64,000 bases of DNA from Lachnospiraceae bacterium (GTDB lineage Bacteria; Bacillota; Clostridia; Lachnospirales; Lachnospiraceae), in NCBI GenBank assembly GCA_015056795.1, contig SVFO01000013.1, forward strand, positions 41,934 through 105,933, in the 5' to 3' direction. Positions 1-8,613 of this stretch are shown here, piece after piece. Within the stretch, counting starts at the first letter, position 1. Each line of letters opens with the position of its first letter. A program made the position numbers and the translations under genes. Under the pieces are notes generated by a model that worked only from the letters and a program-made list of their open reading frames with translations, made no database searches and had not been told where the DNA came from.

Positions 1-2
1 CG

Positions 3-1619
3 GACTATCGAATCCGCTGCGGAATCTTTTATGTATTGCAGCAGGCTACCCTGGAAGGACATGTATACCTGCCACTTCCAGAGCTTCTGACGAATGCTTC
101 GCAGCTGTTGGGAGTGAGTGAGGATGCCGTCCATGCCCAGATGGATAACCTCATCATGGATCGAAAGCTGATTGCCAAATGGGATGCCATCTTTTCGGCA
201 ACCTATTATTATGCAGAGCTTTCCTGCGCGAGGATGCTACATGACCTAAATCTTTCCATGACGCAGGAGCAGCTGCCCTCTCAGGAGACCGCTCTGGAGA
301 AAAAGCTGGAAAAGCTGGCGCGGCAGCAGGGGTTAGAGCTGGACGAGCTACAGATGAATGCCGTTAAGGAATGTATTCGCAGCGGCGTTTTTCTGCTGTC
401 TGGAGGTCCTGGAACAGGTAAGACAACCACGATCAACATGATCATTCGATACTTTGAGTCCGAAGGACTGGATATCTTTTTGGCGGCGCCCACGGGACGC
501 GCGGCAAAGCGCATGACGGAGACAACGGGGTTTGAGGCCAGAACCATTCACCGCATGCTGGAGCTCAACAGTAACCTTTCGGAGGATGACGGGCATCGAG
601 TGAGCTTTGAACGTAACGAAAACAATCCGTTGGAGGCAGATGTCATCATCATTGACGAGACATCCATGGTGGATATCCGTATTTTTCAGGCGCTCTTAAA
701 GGCCATTGTGCCTGGAACGCGTCTGATTCTTGTGGGGGATGCCTCGCAGCTTCCCAGCGTGGGACCTGGTCAGGTGCTGCGCGATCTTTTAGACAGCGGT
801 TGCTTTCCCAGCGTAACGCTTCAGAAGATTTATCGACAGGACGAGGCGAGTGACATCGTCGTGAATGCCCATCGCATCAATCAAGGGCAGGAGATTCGCA
901 TGGACAACCAGTCCAAGGATTTCTTTGTGCTGGAGAGAAACGATCCTGCCGTGATCTATAAGCATTTAATTCAGCTCATTCGGGACAAGCTTCCCGGGTA
1001 TGTACACTGCACGCCCTACGACATGCAGGTGCTGACGCCCATGAGGAAGGGTGCCTTAGGATGCGAAACCCTGAATGGAATTCTGCAGGCCTACTTAAAT
1101 CCCGCAGATCCCTTGAAGAAGGAGCATGTTGCGGGGGAGGTGACCTACCGCGTGGGCGACAAGGTCATGCAGGTGAAGAATAATTATCAGCTGGAGTGGG
1201 AGATTCTAGGAAAACACAGCATCGTGGTGGATCAGGGCATGGGCGTGTTTAACGGAGACATGGGGCGTATTGTTGAGATTGATGAGACGGCATCCTTGCT
1301 GACGGTGGAATATGATGAGTGTAAGCGCGTAAAATATCCCTTTGGGGACTTGGATCAGCTGGAGCTCTCCTACGCCATCACCATTCACAAATCCCAGGGA
1401 AGCGAGTATCCGGCTGTCTTGCTGCCACTTTTGGGCGGACCGAAAATGCTGCTCACTAGAAATCTTTTATACACGGCCATTACGAGGGCCAAAAGCTGCG
1501 TGACGATTCTGGGAAAGAGCGCCGTTGTCCGTGAGATGATTGATAATGTCAGTGAAAATAAGCGCTATACGGCGCTGGCGGATCGAATCCGTGAGATTTA
1601 TGGATGTCCGCAGGTCTAA
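3..1619 (+). CDS. recD2: RecD2-type ATP-dependent DNA helicase, 5' end outside window
   Basis: Superfamily 1B 5'-3' DNA helicase of the RecD2/RecD-like family, acting in DNA repair in the cytoplasm. The reading frame is open to the window edge with RecD2-like sequence before the first possible start (TTG at 36), so the gene begins upstream. About 540 residues are visible against a usual length near 740, so roughly the first 200 are missing. Visible motifs, numbered from the first in-window codon: Walker A GGPGTGKTTT near 134-143, Walker B IIIDETSMVD near 215-224, motif III LVGDASQLPSVGPG near 243-256, and near the C-terminus the UvrD-like ITIHKSQGSEY and LYTAITRAK motifs. comF follows 53 bp downstream. 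The family call is firm; its in vivo role is not shown here. Confidence 0.93.
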   Translation, partial: DYRIRCGIFYVLQQATLEGHVYLPLPELLTNASQLLGVSEDAVHAQMDNLIMDRKLIAKWDAIFSATYYYAELSCARMLHDLNLSMTQEQLPSQETALEKKLEKLARQQGLELDELQMNAVKECIRSGVFLLSGGPGTGKTTTINMIIRYFESEGLDIFLAAPTGRAAKRMTETTGFEARTIHRMLELNSNLSEDDGHRVSFERNENNPLEADVIIIDETSMVDIRIFQALLKAIVPGTRLILVGDASQLPSVGPGQVLRDLLDSGCFPSVTLQKIYRQDEASDIVVNAHRINQGQEIRMDNQSKDFFVLERNDPAVIYKHLIQLIRDKLPGYVHCTPYDMQVLTPMRKGALGCETLNGILQAYLNPADPLKKEHVAGEVTYRVGDKVMQVKNNYQLEWEILGKHSIVVDQGMGVFNGDMGRIVEIDETASLLTVEYDECKRVKYPFGDLDQLELSYAITIHKSQGSEYPAVLLPLLGGPKMLLTRNLLYTAITRAKSCVTILGKSAVVREMIDNVSENKRYTALADRIREIYGCPQV

Positions 1620-1672
1620 GAGTAAATAGATTTGTAAGGAGGTAGGCTACGAGGAAGATTCAGCCGAAAAAG

Positions 1673-2389
1673 ATGGTAGAGGAAGTGCAGGAGGCCCTGA
1701 AACAGCTGCTGTTTCCAAGGCGCTGTCCCGTGTGCGACGGGATTGTGACGCCGCGGGGAGAGATGATTTGTCTGAAGTGCCTTGGAAAGCTAAAGCCCAT
1801 CGCCGCGCCCTGGTGCATGATTTGCGGGAAGGGGATGGCGAAGGAGGGCGAGCTTTGCGCGGAATGTCGCAAGGGACGGATGCATTTTTACCGAAGAGCC
1901 AGGGCGCTTTACGATTATCCGAGCGTTGCGGCATCGATCTATCGGTTCAAATATGGCGGCCGAAGGGAGTATGGAGACTTCTATGGCGAGGAGATGGCAA
2001 GGCATCTGGGAGAATTTATCCGTCAGACGGGAGCAGAGGGATTGATTCCCATTCCCTTACATCCCAAGCGCTTTCGAAGGCGCGGATATAATCAGGCGGC
2101 AGTGCTTGCAAGGGCTTTAGGCCGTCAGTTAAGGCTTCCCGTATATGATCAAATATTGTTTCGAGTGAAGAATACGGCCCCCTTAAAGGAACAAAATTAT
2201 AAAGAAAGACAAAATAATTTGAAAAAAGCTTTCCTTGTCAGGCAAAATGATGTAAAATTAAAGACGATTATCCTTATTGATGACATCTATACGACTGGAA
2301 CGACGGCGGATGAGGCTGCCATGGCCCTGCAGGAGGGCGGCATCCCCAATGTTTATGTTGTTACGCTGGCGGGCAGTATGGAGGGATAG
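1673..2389 (+). CDS. comF: ComF family phosphoribosyltransferase-like protein
   Basis: ComF-family protein of about 238 residues, the usual size. An N-terminal zinc-ribbon-like part holds CxxC pairs (RRCPVC near 18-21, CLKC, CMIC, CAEC). The C-terminal half is a type I phosphoribosyltransferase fold with the PRPP-binding loop IILIDDIYTTGTT near residues 200-212. In Bacillus ComFC takes part in DNA uptake; in other bacteria the family is linked to DNA transfer or repair. The start is uncertain: the good ribosome site AAGGAGG at 1636-1642 lies about 30 bases before the ATG at 1673, but only 6 bases before an in-frame ACG at 1649. If an original ATG mutated to ACG, the protein would be eight residues longer. 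Confidence 0.88.
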   Translation: MVEEVQEALKQLLFPRRCPVCDGIVTPRGEMICLKCLGKLKPIAAPWCMICGKGMAKEGELCAECRKGRMHFYRRARALYDYPSVAASIYRFKYGGRREYGDFYGEEMARHLGEFIRQTGAEGLIPIPLHPKRFRRRGYNQAAVLARALGRQLRLPVYDQILFRVKNTAPLKEQNYKERQNNLKKAFLVRQNDVKLKTIILIDDIYTTGTTADEAAMALQEGGIPNVYVVTLAGSMEG

Positions 2390-2410
2390 AAAGCAATTTC
2401 GGAGGTTGCC

Positions 2411-2809
2411 ATGATCAATGAGAAGAAGGTCATCTTGATGACGAAGCTGGCCTCTTACGAAGAAAAACAAGGACAAAAAATACGGAAGGTACATTCGTAT
2501 TATCGCGGGGATTATGTCGTGGTGCAGATTTTTAAATCGTTTGTTGCCGTGACGATAGCCTTTGCAATTGTTTTTGGTCTGTACATTCTTTATGATTTTG
2601 ACATGTTCATGCAGGACATTTACAAGATCGACCTGCTGAGCTTTGCGAAGAACGTGCTGACATATTACCTGATTGCGTTAGGTGCGTATGCGCTGATTAC
2701 GCTGATTATTTCCACGATTAAATACTATCAGGTGCGCAGGAGCCTAAACGTCTACTATAAGAATTTGAATAAACTGACTATTTTTTATAATCGGGAGCGC
2801 AGAAAGTAA
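2411..2809 (+). CDS. Small two-helix membrane protein of unknown function
   Basis: A 132-residue protein that I do not recognise. It starts at an ATG six bases after GGAGG. The first 40 residues are polar and basic. Two hydrophobic segments follow, near residues 41-62 (FVAVTIAFAIVFGLYILYDF) and 85-105 (YYLIALGAYALITLIIST). The tail is basic with several tyrosines. Both ends are probably cytoplasmic. It lies 21 bp after comF and 20 bp before the next membrane protein, in a chain leading directly into cdaA-cdaR, so it is probably co-transcribed with the c-di-AMP genes. A link to c-di-AMP signalling is only inferred from position. Confidence 0.75.
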   Translation: MINEKKVILMTKLASYEEKQGQKIRKVHSYYRGDYVVVQIFKSFVAVTIAFAIVFGLYILYDFDMFMQDIYKIDLLSFAKNVLTYYLIALGAYALITLIISTIKYYQVRRSLNVYYKNLNKLTIFYNRERRK

Positions 2810-2829
2810 GCTCCGCTTGGGAGGAAGAA

Positions 2830-4164
2830 ATGACTCTGATACTGGAATACCGAGACAAAATTCAAAAATTCTACCGCATGAACGCCGTGGTGATTCTGCC
2901 AATTTTGAAGTTTATGTTGGCTTTCTTCGCATTAAACGGCGTAAATACCATGATGGGATACATGCCGAGGCTGGATACCGTAACCGTCGTGCTGGTGGCA
3001 TCACTTGCATGCTCCTTCCTGCCGGCTGGGTGTCTAACGCTGTTATGTGCCCTGTTTAGTCTGGGACACATGTATGCCCTATCCCTGGAGATGCTGCTCA
3101 TGGGAGCTTGCGTTTATCTCCTAATCTTTTTACTGCTGCTTCGGTTTGCACCCTCGGATTCCTATGTGGTGGTTTTGACGCCGCTGTTCTTCGCGCTGAA
3201 GATTCCCTACATTATTCCGATCGCCGTGGGACTTTTGGGTTCTCCCCTGTCTGCCGTATCCGTTGCGTGTGGCGTCATAGTCTATTATGTTTTGACGACG
3301 CTGAACGGAAGTGCACCCACGATTGCCGCCATGGATGAGAAGGAATATGTGGAGAAGATCAAGTTCCTCGTAGACGCACTGATGGGGAACAAGGCAATGC
3401 TTGTCATTGCAGGGGCCTTTGCCGTGACCGTGATCGTGGTTTGGCTGATTCACAGGATGTCCGTGGAGCATGCATGGACCATTGCAATGGTTGCAGGTGC
3501 CATGGTAAATCTGGTAATTCTTCTGGTAGGAGACTTAAAATACGACATTCATTTGTCCCTTGGATCTGCCATTTTTGGTTCCCTGCTGGCAATTTTAGTC
3601 GCTAAGGGAATTGAATTTTTCCGATTCTGCGTGGATTATGGCCGCACGGAATGGGTGCAGTTTGAGGATGATGATTACTATTACTACGTAAAGGCCGTGC
3701 CTAAGATGAGCGTGGCAGCACCGACCAAGACGGTGAAAAAAATCAATCAGACCAAGGTTTCCTCTCAAAGCAGCGGGAGAGTTCGGGAGGCTTCTAAGCC
3801 GAGACCTGCCGTACCGAGCCGCAGCACAGCGACCGAGGTGGAGGAGGAAGCAGGACAGACCAGAGCCATTCCCGTCGTGAGAAATGCAGGCTATGCCGAT
3901 GCAGGAAGCATGCAGGAGCGTGGCGCCAGACAGAGTGCTTCTGGCGTTCAAAGAAGAACTGCGGATCGTCCGACGCAGGGCATGACCTCAGGAAGTGCAA
4001 GCTTTGGAGGCGCTTCCAGAACAGTTACGACCGAGCGCGTTCCCAGAAATAGCGATGCTGCCTATCGGAAGCAAAGCAGTCTGCCACAGCGGGAAATTAC
4101 CGTTGGAAGCAATCAGATGTCAGAAGAAACCGAAGAATCAGATGGTTATGAGGAGCTGTTTTAA
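2830..4164 (+). CDS. Polytopic membrane protein with long basic cytoplasmic tail, upstream of cdaA
   Basis: A 444-residue protein of unknown function. Residues about 15-270 are strongly hydrophobic and read as roughly nine or ten membrane helices. Next comes an acidic-aromatic stretch near residues 275-290 (VQFEDDDYYYYVKAVPK). The last 150 residues are low complexity, rich in Ser, Thr, Arg and Gln, and look disordered and cytoplasmic. The start is an ATG directly after GGAGGAAGAA. The stop codon abuts the start of cdaA, implying translational coupling. Polytopic topology could suit a transporter or a scaffold for the membrane cyclase; the sequence does not decide. Confidence 0.8.
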   Translation: MTLILEYRDKIQKFYRMNAVVILPILKFMLAFFALNGVNTMMGYMPRLDTVTVVLVASLACSFLPAGCLTLLCALFSLGHMYALSLEMLLMGACVYLLIFLLLLRFAPSDSYVVVLTPLFFALKIPYIIPIAVGLLGSPLSAVSVACGVIVYYVLTTLNGSAPTIAAMDEKEYVEKIKFLVDALMGNKAMLVIAGAFAVTVIVVWLIHRMSVEHAWTIAMVAGAMVNLVILLVGDLKYDIHLSLGSAIFGSLLAILVAKGIEFFRFCVDYGRTEWVQFEDDDYYYYVKAVPKMSVAAPTKTVKKINQTKVSSQSSGRVREASKPRPAVPSRSTATEVEEEAGQTRAIPVVRNAGYADAGSMQERGARQSASGVQRRTADRPTQGMTSGSASFGGASRTVTTERVPRNSDAAYRKQSSLPQREITVGSNQMSEETEESDGYEELF

Positions 4165-4167
4165 TTG

Positions 4168-5064
4168 ATGCAGTATGTGGAGAGGTTAAAGGATTATCTG
4201 AATAGGTTCAAGACCTATAGTATGAACATGGATTTTGGTGACATCCTTGAGATCGTCATCATTGCCATCCTTGTCTACTATATTCTTGCATGGATGAAGA
4301 CCACCCGCGCATGGGCCCTGCTGAAGGGCCTTGTTGTGATTGGCGGTTTTATGCTGATTGCCGTGTTCATGGAGATGAAGACCATCCTTTGGATTGGGGA
4401 AAAGGTGCTTGGCTTTGCCGTAACTGCCCTGATCATCGTGCTGCAGCCAGAGCTTCGAAAAGCGCTGGAGGAATTAGGAAACAAGAATCTATTCTCAGAT
4501 TTTACTGGGAAGCTGCCCTTTGATACTCGAAAAAGGGCGGGTGACGGTATCCTTTCGGATAAGAGCATCAATGAAATCGCAAAGGCCTGCGTGGAGATGG
4601 GAAGGGTGAGAACGGGTGCCCTGATCGTGATTGAACAAACGGAATCCCTGCGGGAATATGCCAGAACGGGAATTGACATTGATGCCCTGGTGACCAGCCA
4701 GCTTCTCATCAATATTTTCGAAAAGAACACGCCGCTGCATGACGGCGCCGTAATTATTACGGGAGACAGGGTTTCTTCCGCAACCTGTTATCTGCCCCTC
4801 TCTGACAGCCTTACCCTGAGTAAGGATTTGGGAACCCGTCACAGGGCGGGCGTTGGCATATCTGAGGTAACGGATTCCGTGACCGTGATTGTGTCCGAGG
4901 AGACAGGAAAGATCAGTCTGGCATATGCTGGGGATCTGCTTACGGATTTGACTCAGGAGAGACTAAAGAGCCTGATCCGTCAGATCGTCATGAAGGAGTC
5001 TGAGGAGCAGCCGAAGGAAAAAGCAAAGCTTCCATGGAAGGGAAGGAGTAAGGCACAAGGATGA
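4168..5064 (+). CDS. cdaA: Diadenylate cyclase CdaA
   Basis: Membrane-bound diadenylate cyclase that makes cyclic di-AMP from two ATP. About 298 residues, close to the usual 270-300. N-terminal membrane helices lie near residues 20-95 (EIVIIAILVYYILAW and further). The DisA_N catalytic domain follows, with RTGALIVIE near 150, the DGA motif in LHDGAVIITGD near 190, and the RHR motif in LGTRHRAGVGISE near 225. The ATG at 4168 was chosen. A TTG at 4165 is three bases upstream and also near AGGAG at 4151-4155, so the start may shift by one codon. The gene overlaps cdaR by 4 bp. The usual third partner, glmM, is absent. Confidence 0.95.
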   Translation: MQYVERLKDYLNRFKTYSMNMDFGDILEIVIIAILVYYILAWMKTTRAWALLKGLVVIGGFMLIAVFMEMKTILWIGEKVLGFAVTALIIVLQPELRKALEELGNKNLFSDFTGKLPFDTRKRAGDGILSDKSINEIAKACVEMGRVRTGALIVIEQTESLREYARTGIDIDALVTSQLLINIFEKNTPLHDGAVIITGDRVSSATCYLPLSDSLTLSKDLGTRHRAGVGISEVTDSVTVIVSEETGKISLAYAGDLLTDLTQERLKSLIRQIVMKESEEQPKEKAKLPWKGRSKAQG

Positions 5065-6368
5065 AAGGGTTTTTTGGTTGGTTAAAGAAAAAGATCCTGC
5101 ACAACGTGATCCTGAAGATCGCCTCCATCTTTCTGGCTTTTTTGATTTGGTTCATTGTTGCGCAGGTAGGAGATCCCAAGGATACCAGATCTTACAGTAA
5201 CATTCAGGTAAGGCTGGTCAACACGGAGCTTTTGGATAATCAGAATAAGTATTATGCCGTGCTGGAAGGTACGGATAAGGTAAGAGTCAGCGTGACGGCA
5301 CCCACCAGTGTGTTCCAGACATTGCGTTCCAGCGATATTATTGCAGAGGCGGACGTAAGTAAGTTGACGGACATAAATACCATTGCCATTACGTATTATG
5401 CATTAAATGCAAATGCGGACGCCGTATCCTTTGAGGGGGATCACGACATGGTAAAGCTGGACGTGGAAAACATGGCAAGCAAGTGGATTCGCGTTTCCTA
5501 TCGCACGGTGGGAACGGTGGCTGATGGCTTTATCATTGGAAACACCTCCTCGGACCAGACCTCCATCAACATTTCGGGACCAGAATCCTCCGTGAGTAAG
5601 GTTAGCAGCGCTTATGCAGAGTTAAACGTCGAGGGAGCGTCTAACAATACCTCCGCAAACGTTGAACTTCATTTGCATGACAGGGAGGGGAATCAGCTGG
5701 ATTTAGGCAACGTAACCCTCAGCACGGATCATGTCCTGCTGTCCGCTGAGATTTTGGCGACGAAGGAGGTTCCCGTTTACGCAAGCTATTCAGGAACACC
5801 TGCAGATGGATACATGGTTGTAGGCGGTTTGGAGAAGGATGTTGACAAGGTAATGCTGGCAGGTACTGCGACAAATCTTGCCACAATCAGCAGAATCTCC
5901 ATCACGAGCGATAAGGTCGATATCAGCGGCGCAACGGAAACCAAGATGTTTAGCCTGAACATTAAGGATTTCCTTCCGAGTGGCATTAGGCTGGCTGATA
6001 CGGAGGGCAATCAAAAGATTAACATTATCGTAACGATCAAGGCCTCCAGGGATAGAACGATGGAAATCGCACCGCAGAACATTGCGTTCACAAATGCGCC
6101 TGAGGGATATTTGATTTCCCTGCCAGAAGCGGAGGAGGACAGATTGCCCGTAACGCTTCGCGTCTTTGGTCTTAGCGACGTGATCAATACCTTAAGGCCG
6201 TCAGCCATCGCGGGAACGGCAGATTTTGCGGAATGGATGAGAAACAGCAACATTACGGATTTGCAGCCAGGCATCTATAATGTTCCTGTAAGCTTCAACC
6301 TTGGAAGCGAGGTTACCATACTGGAAAGCGGAACCATTCGTGTCGTGATCACCAAACCAGAAGAATAA
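5061..6368 (+). CDS. cdaR: YbbR-domain regulator of CdaA
   Basis: CdaR/YbbR-like protein of 435 residues that in Firmicutes binds CdaA and modulates c-di-AMP synthesis. One N-terminal membrane anchor lies near residues 15-35 (ILKIASIFLAFLIWFIVAQVG), leaving the rest outside the membrane. Several YbbR repeats follow, recognisable by recurring phrases such as KWIRVSYRTVGTVADGFIIG, the EVPVYASYSGTPADGYMVVG stretch, and a final repeat after residue 320. The start overlaps the cdaA stop (ATGA). The next gene has its own promoter, so the operon probably ends here or reads through weakly. Confidence 0.93.
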   Translation: MKGFFGWLKKKILHNVILKIASIFLAFLIWFIVAQVGDPKDTRSYSNIQVRLVNTELLDNQNKYYAVLEGTDKVRVSVTAPTSVFQTLRSSDIIAEADVSKLTDINTIAITYYALNANADAVSFEGDHDMVKLDVENMASKWIRVSYRTVGTVADGFIIGNTSSDQTSINISGPESSVSKVSSAYAELNVEGASNNTSANVELHLHDREGNQLDLGNVTLSTDHVLLSAEILATKEVPVYASYSGTPADGYMVVGGLEKDVDKVMLAGTATNLATISRISITSDKVDISGATETKMFSLNIKDFLPSGIRLADTEGNQKINIIVTIKASRDRTMEIAPQNIAFTNAPEGYLISLPEAEEDRLPVTLRVFGLSDVINTLRPSAIAGTADFAEWMRNSNITDLQPGIYNVPVSFNLGSEVTILESGTIRVVITKPEE

Positions 6369-6376
6369 AATAAGTA

Positions 6377-6405
6377 CTTGTTGGTGCGACAAAATGGTGC
6401 TATAC
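6377..6405 (+). promoter_or_regulatory. Sigma-A type promoter for the HPr-like gene
   Basis: TTGTTG at 6377-6382 and TATACT at 6400-6405 are separated by 17 bases. Transcription would begin near 6412, about 44 bases before the HPr-like start codon. No second promoter is evident between cdaR and this gene. Confidence 0.65.
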
Positions 6406-6455
6406 TGTAGATAGAGACGAAATTGGGGATTGTCTTTTGTTGGAGGTTACATACT

Positions 6456-6719
6456 ATGGTAAGTCAGAAGGTTGTAATAAAAAACCCTACGGGTCTACAT
6501 CTTCGCCCCGCTGGCATTCTTTGCAAGGAGGCCATGCAGTTTAAATCGCTGATCACCTTTTCTTTTCGTGACAGCACGGCGAATGCCAAGAGCGTGCTGA
6601 GTGTCCTCGGCGCATGCATTAAATGCGGTGACGAGATCACCTTTACCTGTGAGGGAGAGGATGAGCAGGATGCGCTAAAGGCATTGGTTGCTGCCGTGGA
6701 AAGCGGCTTGGGAGAATAA
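6456..6719 (+). CDS. HPr-family phosphocarrier protein
   Basis: An 87-residue HPr-like protein. The conserved phospho-histidine region reads NPTGLHLRPAG near residues 9-19, with the active-site His in LHLRPAG. The regulatory Ser region reads NAKSVLSVLGACIKCGDE near 42-59, with the KS pair at the Ser46 position. The ATG at 6456 is chosen because GGAGG lies nine bases upstream and family members begin about ten residues before the active-site motif; a longer frame from 6423 is unlikely. No other PTS gene is nearby and the sequence is divergent (LHLRPAG rather than LHARPA), so it may be a specialised HPr or Crh-like protein rather than the main ptsH product. Confidence 0.85.
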   Translation: MVSQKVVIKNPTGLHLRPAGILCKEAMQFKSLITFSFRDSTANAKSVLSVLGACIKCGDEITFTCEGEDEQDALKALVAAVESGLGE

Positions 6720-6740
6720 AAAGAAATGAAAATCAATAAA

Positions 6741-6775
6741 AAAAGGATCTCATGCATCGTGCGTGAGATCCTTTT
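6741..6775. terminator. Bidirectional intrinsic terminator
   Basis: A 12-bp perfect stem, AAAAGGATCTCA at 6741-6752 with TGAGATCCTTTT at 6764-6775, and an 11-base loop. It is flanked by A runs on the left and T runs on the right, so it can end transcription of the HPr-like gene (+) and of the lipoprotein gene (-), whose stop codon lies at its edge. Confidence 0.88.
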
Positions 6776-7921
6776 TTAGCGGAAGGTGAAATTATCCGTG
6801 TCCCGAATAATCAGGATCATGGTCTTTCCCTCATTCAATTCAATTTCGTTTCCAGCTTCATCGAAGAACCTTGTCGGTTCATAGTCCCCCGTCTTTTGCC
6901 AGGTGACGTGAATGCCCTTGCCCTTGGTAAAGAACCAACCATCCTTTGTCGTGTCATGACACTGCATGGCAAGATAGCCATTGCCGATTTCCTCTTGCTT
7001 TACGCGCTGTACCAAAAGATTGCTGAAGCATAACTGCTTTCCAGTGGCTCCATCCATGTGAGGGCCGTCCACGCCGCCCGAAAGGTACTGGGAGCGATAG
7101 TATAGGCCATCCTCCTGGTTGTAGGTAAAGTAGCATCTCGTCAGTGGGTAGGCGGCCGTCATGTCGACATAGGTAGCCGCCTTGGCGGATTCCCCATACT
7201 GGGTCAGAGTGTTTGGCTGATCTGGGGCCGCAAACGTGAAATGCTCCTTGGGAGTTAAGCCTCGCTTTGTGAGACTGTAATGGTTCTTTTGAATCGATGC
7301 CAGGATTTTTGCACCAGAGGTGAAGGCATTGTGAGGATTTTCCCTGTCTGCCGTTCGATAGAAGGAGGATTCTTCTTCACGGGTTCCGTCCACGTTCTCG
7401 GTGGTTTCGGCATTCAAAACGCTGTCGGTATAGGTGAAATAGGGAGCACCATGATGAACGATGATGGGATCCCATTCAAATGCCCAATAGGCGAAGTAGG
7501 GACGAATGCTTCGAACATTGCCGATTTTTTCCAGTCCCTGCCAGTCTTCAAAGATCGCCATGAGACGGGTCATGCTGCCCTCTACCTTTGCCTCATAGAG
7601 AATAGAGGCATTGGAGATATTGTATGAGGGCTGCGCCCTATATTCATTAGGAATGGTCACGGCGATGGGGCGAATTTCCGCAATTTCCTCGTCGATCCAT
7701 TCGTTTGTGAGAATGCTCCGAACCATGCCGTCACGCGGCGGAAGGTTGGGATCCTCTTGATTTTGCTTCTCCGTATCCGTGGAGGGTTCCGTACTCTCCG
7801 TGGGGATTTTTTCTCCCGTATAAAGACTTCCAGGATCCTCCGTAGGTCCAGTTCCTGAATCACAGCCAGCAAGCAGCAGGGCTGACAGAAGGAATGGAAG
7901 TATTCTCTTGATGGTAATCAT
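6776..7921 (-). CDS. DUF3048 (YerB-like) lipoprotein
   Basis: A 381-residue predicted lipoprotein. The signal peptide ends in the lipobox LLLAGC at about residues 15-20. A Ser/Thr/Glu/Pro-rich linker follows to about residue 65. The DUF3048 region has the family's phrases RPIAVTIPN, ASILYEAKVEGSMTRLMAIF and IGNVRSIRPYF, followed by a C-terminal domain that includes VTWQKTGDYEPTRFFDEAGN. YerB-like proteins are found outside the membrane in Firmicutes, and their exact function is unsettled. The ATG at 7921 follows GAGGTTAGTGAT. It lies 36 bp downstream of the YuiD-like gene on the same strand and is probably co-transcribed with it. Confidence 0.88.
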   Translation of the reverse strand: MITIKRILPFLLSALLLAGCDSGTGPTEDPGSLYTGEKIPTESTEPSTDTEKQNQEDPNLPPRDGMVRSILTNEWIDEEIAEIRPIAVTIPNEYRAQPSYNISNASILYEAKVEGSMTRLMAIFEDWQGLEKIGNVRSIRPYFAYWAFEWDPIIVHHGAPYFTYTDSVLNAETTENVDGTREEESSFYRTADRENPHNAFTSGAKILASIQKNHYSLTKRGLTPKEHFTFAAPDQPNTLTQYGESAKAATYVDMTAAYPLTRCYFTYNQEDGLYYRSQYLSGGVDGPHMDGATGKQLCFSNLLVQRVKQEEIGNGYLAMQCHDTTKDGWFFTKGKGIHVTWQKTGDYEPTRFFDEAGNEIELNEGKTMILIIRDTDNFTFR

Positions 7922-7957
7922 ATCACTAACCTCAAAACAATTTGTTTTCCCACAGGT

Positions 7958-8413
7958 TTATAGCATAATGCTACAAATCAGAATTGCAATCAGTATGCCC
8001 AAAATGGCACCTGCCAATACCTGCAGGGGGGTATGTCCCACAAATTCTTTTAATTTCTCATCCGTAGAGAGCTCCTCGCGGCCCATGTCTGCAAAGGCTT
8101 CCATCATTTCGTTGATGAGCTTTGCCTGAATGCCGGTTTCCCTGCGAACGCCCATGGCGTCATACATGACAATCAGGGCTAGTACAAGGGAGATGGCGAA
8201 TTCGAAGCTGTCGGCGCCGTGGGAAATGCAGGCGGCGGCGGCAAGCGCGCAAACGGTTGCGGAATGTGAGCTTGGCATGCCGCCGCTTCCAACGAGTCGT
8301 TCTGCCACAAATTTTTTAGTGAAAAGCATGTGGATGATGGTTTTTAAAACCTGTGCCACCAACCAGCCCGCCGCAGCGGACAGAAAAATGACATTGTTAA
8401 AAAGAGTTCCCAT
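7958..8413 (-). CDS. YuiD-like divergent PAP2 family membrane protein (DUF212)
   Basis: A 151-residue integral membrane protein of the divergent PAP2/DUF212 family. Visible hallmarks are an N-terminal helix (IFLSAAAGWLVAQVLKTII), SGGMPSSHSATVCALA near residue 50 carrying the PSSH signature of acid phosphatase-like proteins, DAMGVRRETGIQAKLIN near residue 90, and GHTPLQVLAGAILGI near the end. A phosphatase role on lipid or polyprenyl phosphates is plausible but unproven for the family. The ATG at 8413 is preferred over a TTG at 8434 because family members begin close to the first helix. A promoter lies about 36 bases upstream. Confidence 0.85.
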   Translation of the reverse strand: MGTLFNNVIFLSAAAGWLVAQVLKTIIHMLFTKKFVAERLVGSGGMPSSHSATVCALAAAACISHGADSFEFAISLVLALIVMYDAMGVRRETGIQAKLINEMMEAFADMGREELSTDEKLKEFVGHTPLQVLAGAILGILIAILICSIML

Positions 8414-8448
8414 GTTATCGTCCGTCCAACACAAAATTTCTACTCTTA

Positions 8449-8477
8449 AGTATACCTTATTCTACAAAAAATGTCCA
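8449..8477 (-). promoter_or_regulatory. Sigma-A type promoter for the YuiD-like/DUF3048 operon
   Basis: On the minus strand, TGGACA (8477-8472) and TATACT (8454-8449) are separated by 17 bases. The predicted transcription start near 8442 leaves a leader of about 28 bases before the ATG at 8413. Confidence 0.65.
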
Positions 8478-8514
8478 TGCTTTTCGGGAAAAAGGAAGGC
8501 ACGGAAAAAGACGG

Positions 8515-8543
8515 TTGTCATGCCCTAAAAACCGTGATAAACT
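8515..8543 (+). promoter_or_regulatory. Sigma-A type promoter with extended -10 for the glycosyltransferase at 8614
   Basis: TTGTCA at 8515-8520 and TAAACT at 8538-8543 are 17 bases apart, and TG at 8535-8536 forms an extended -10. The predicted start near 8550 gives a leader of about 64 bases. It is divergent from the minus-strand promoter 38 bases to the left. Confidence 0.6.
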
Positions 8544-8613
8544 GAATATGATTTAGTGCCAAATCTATTTGGAAAAGGAACGCTGTTTATGAAGGCGCTC
8601 GGAAAGAGGTAAC

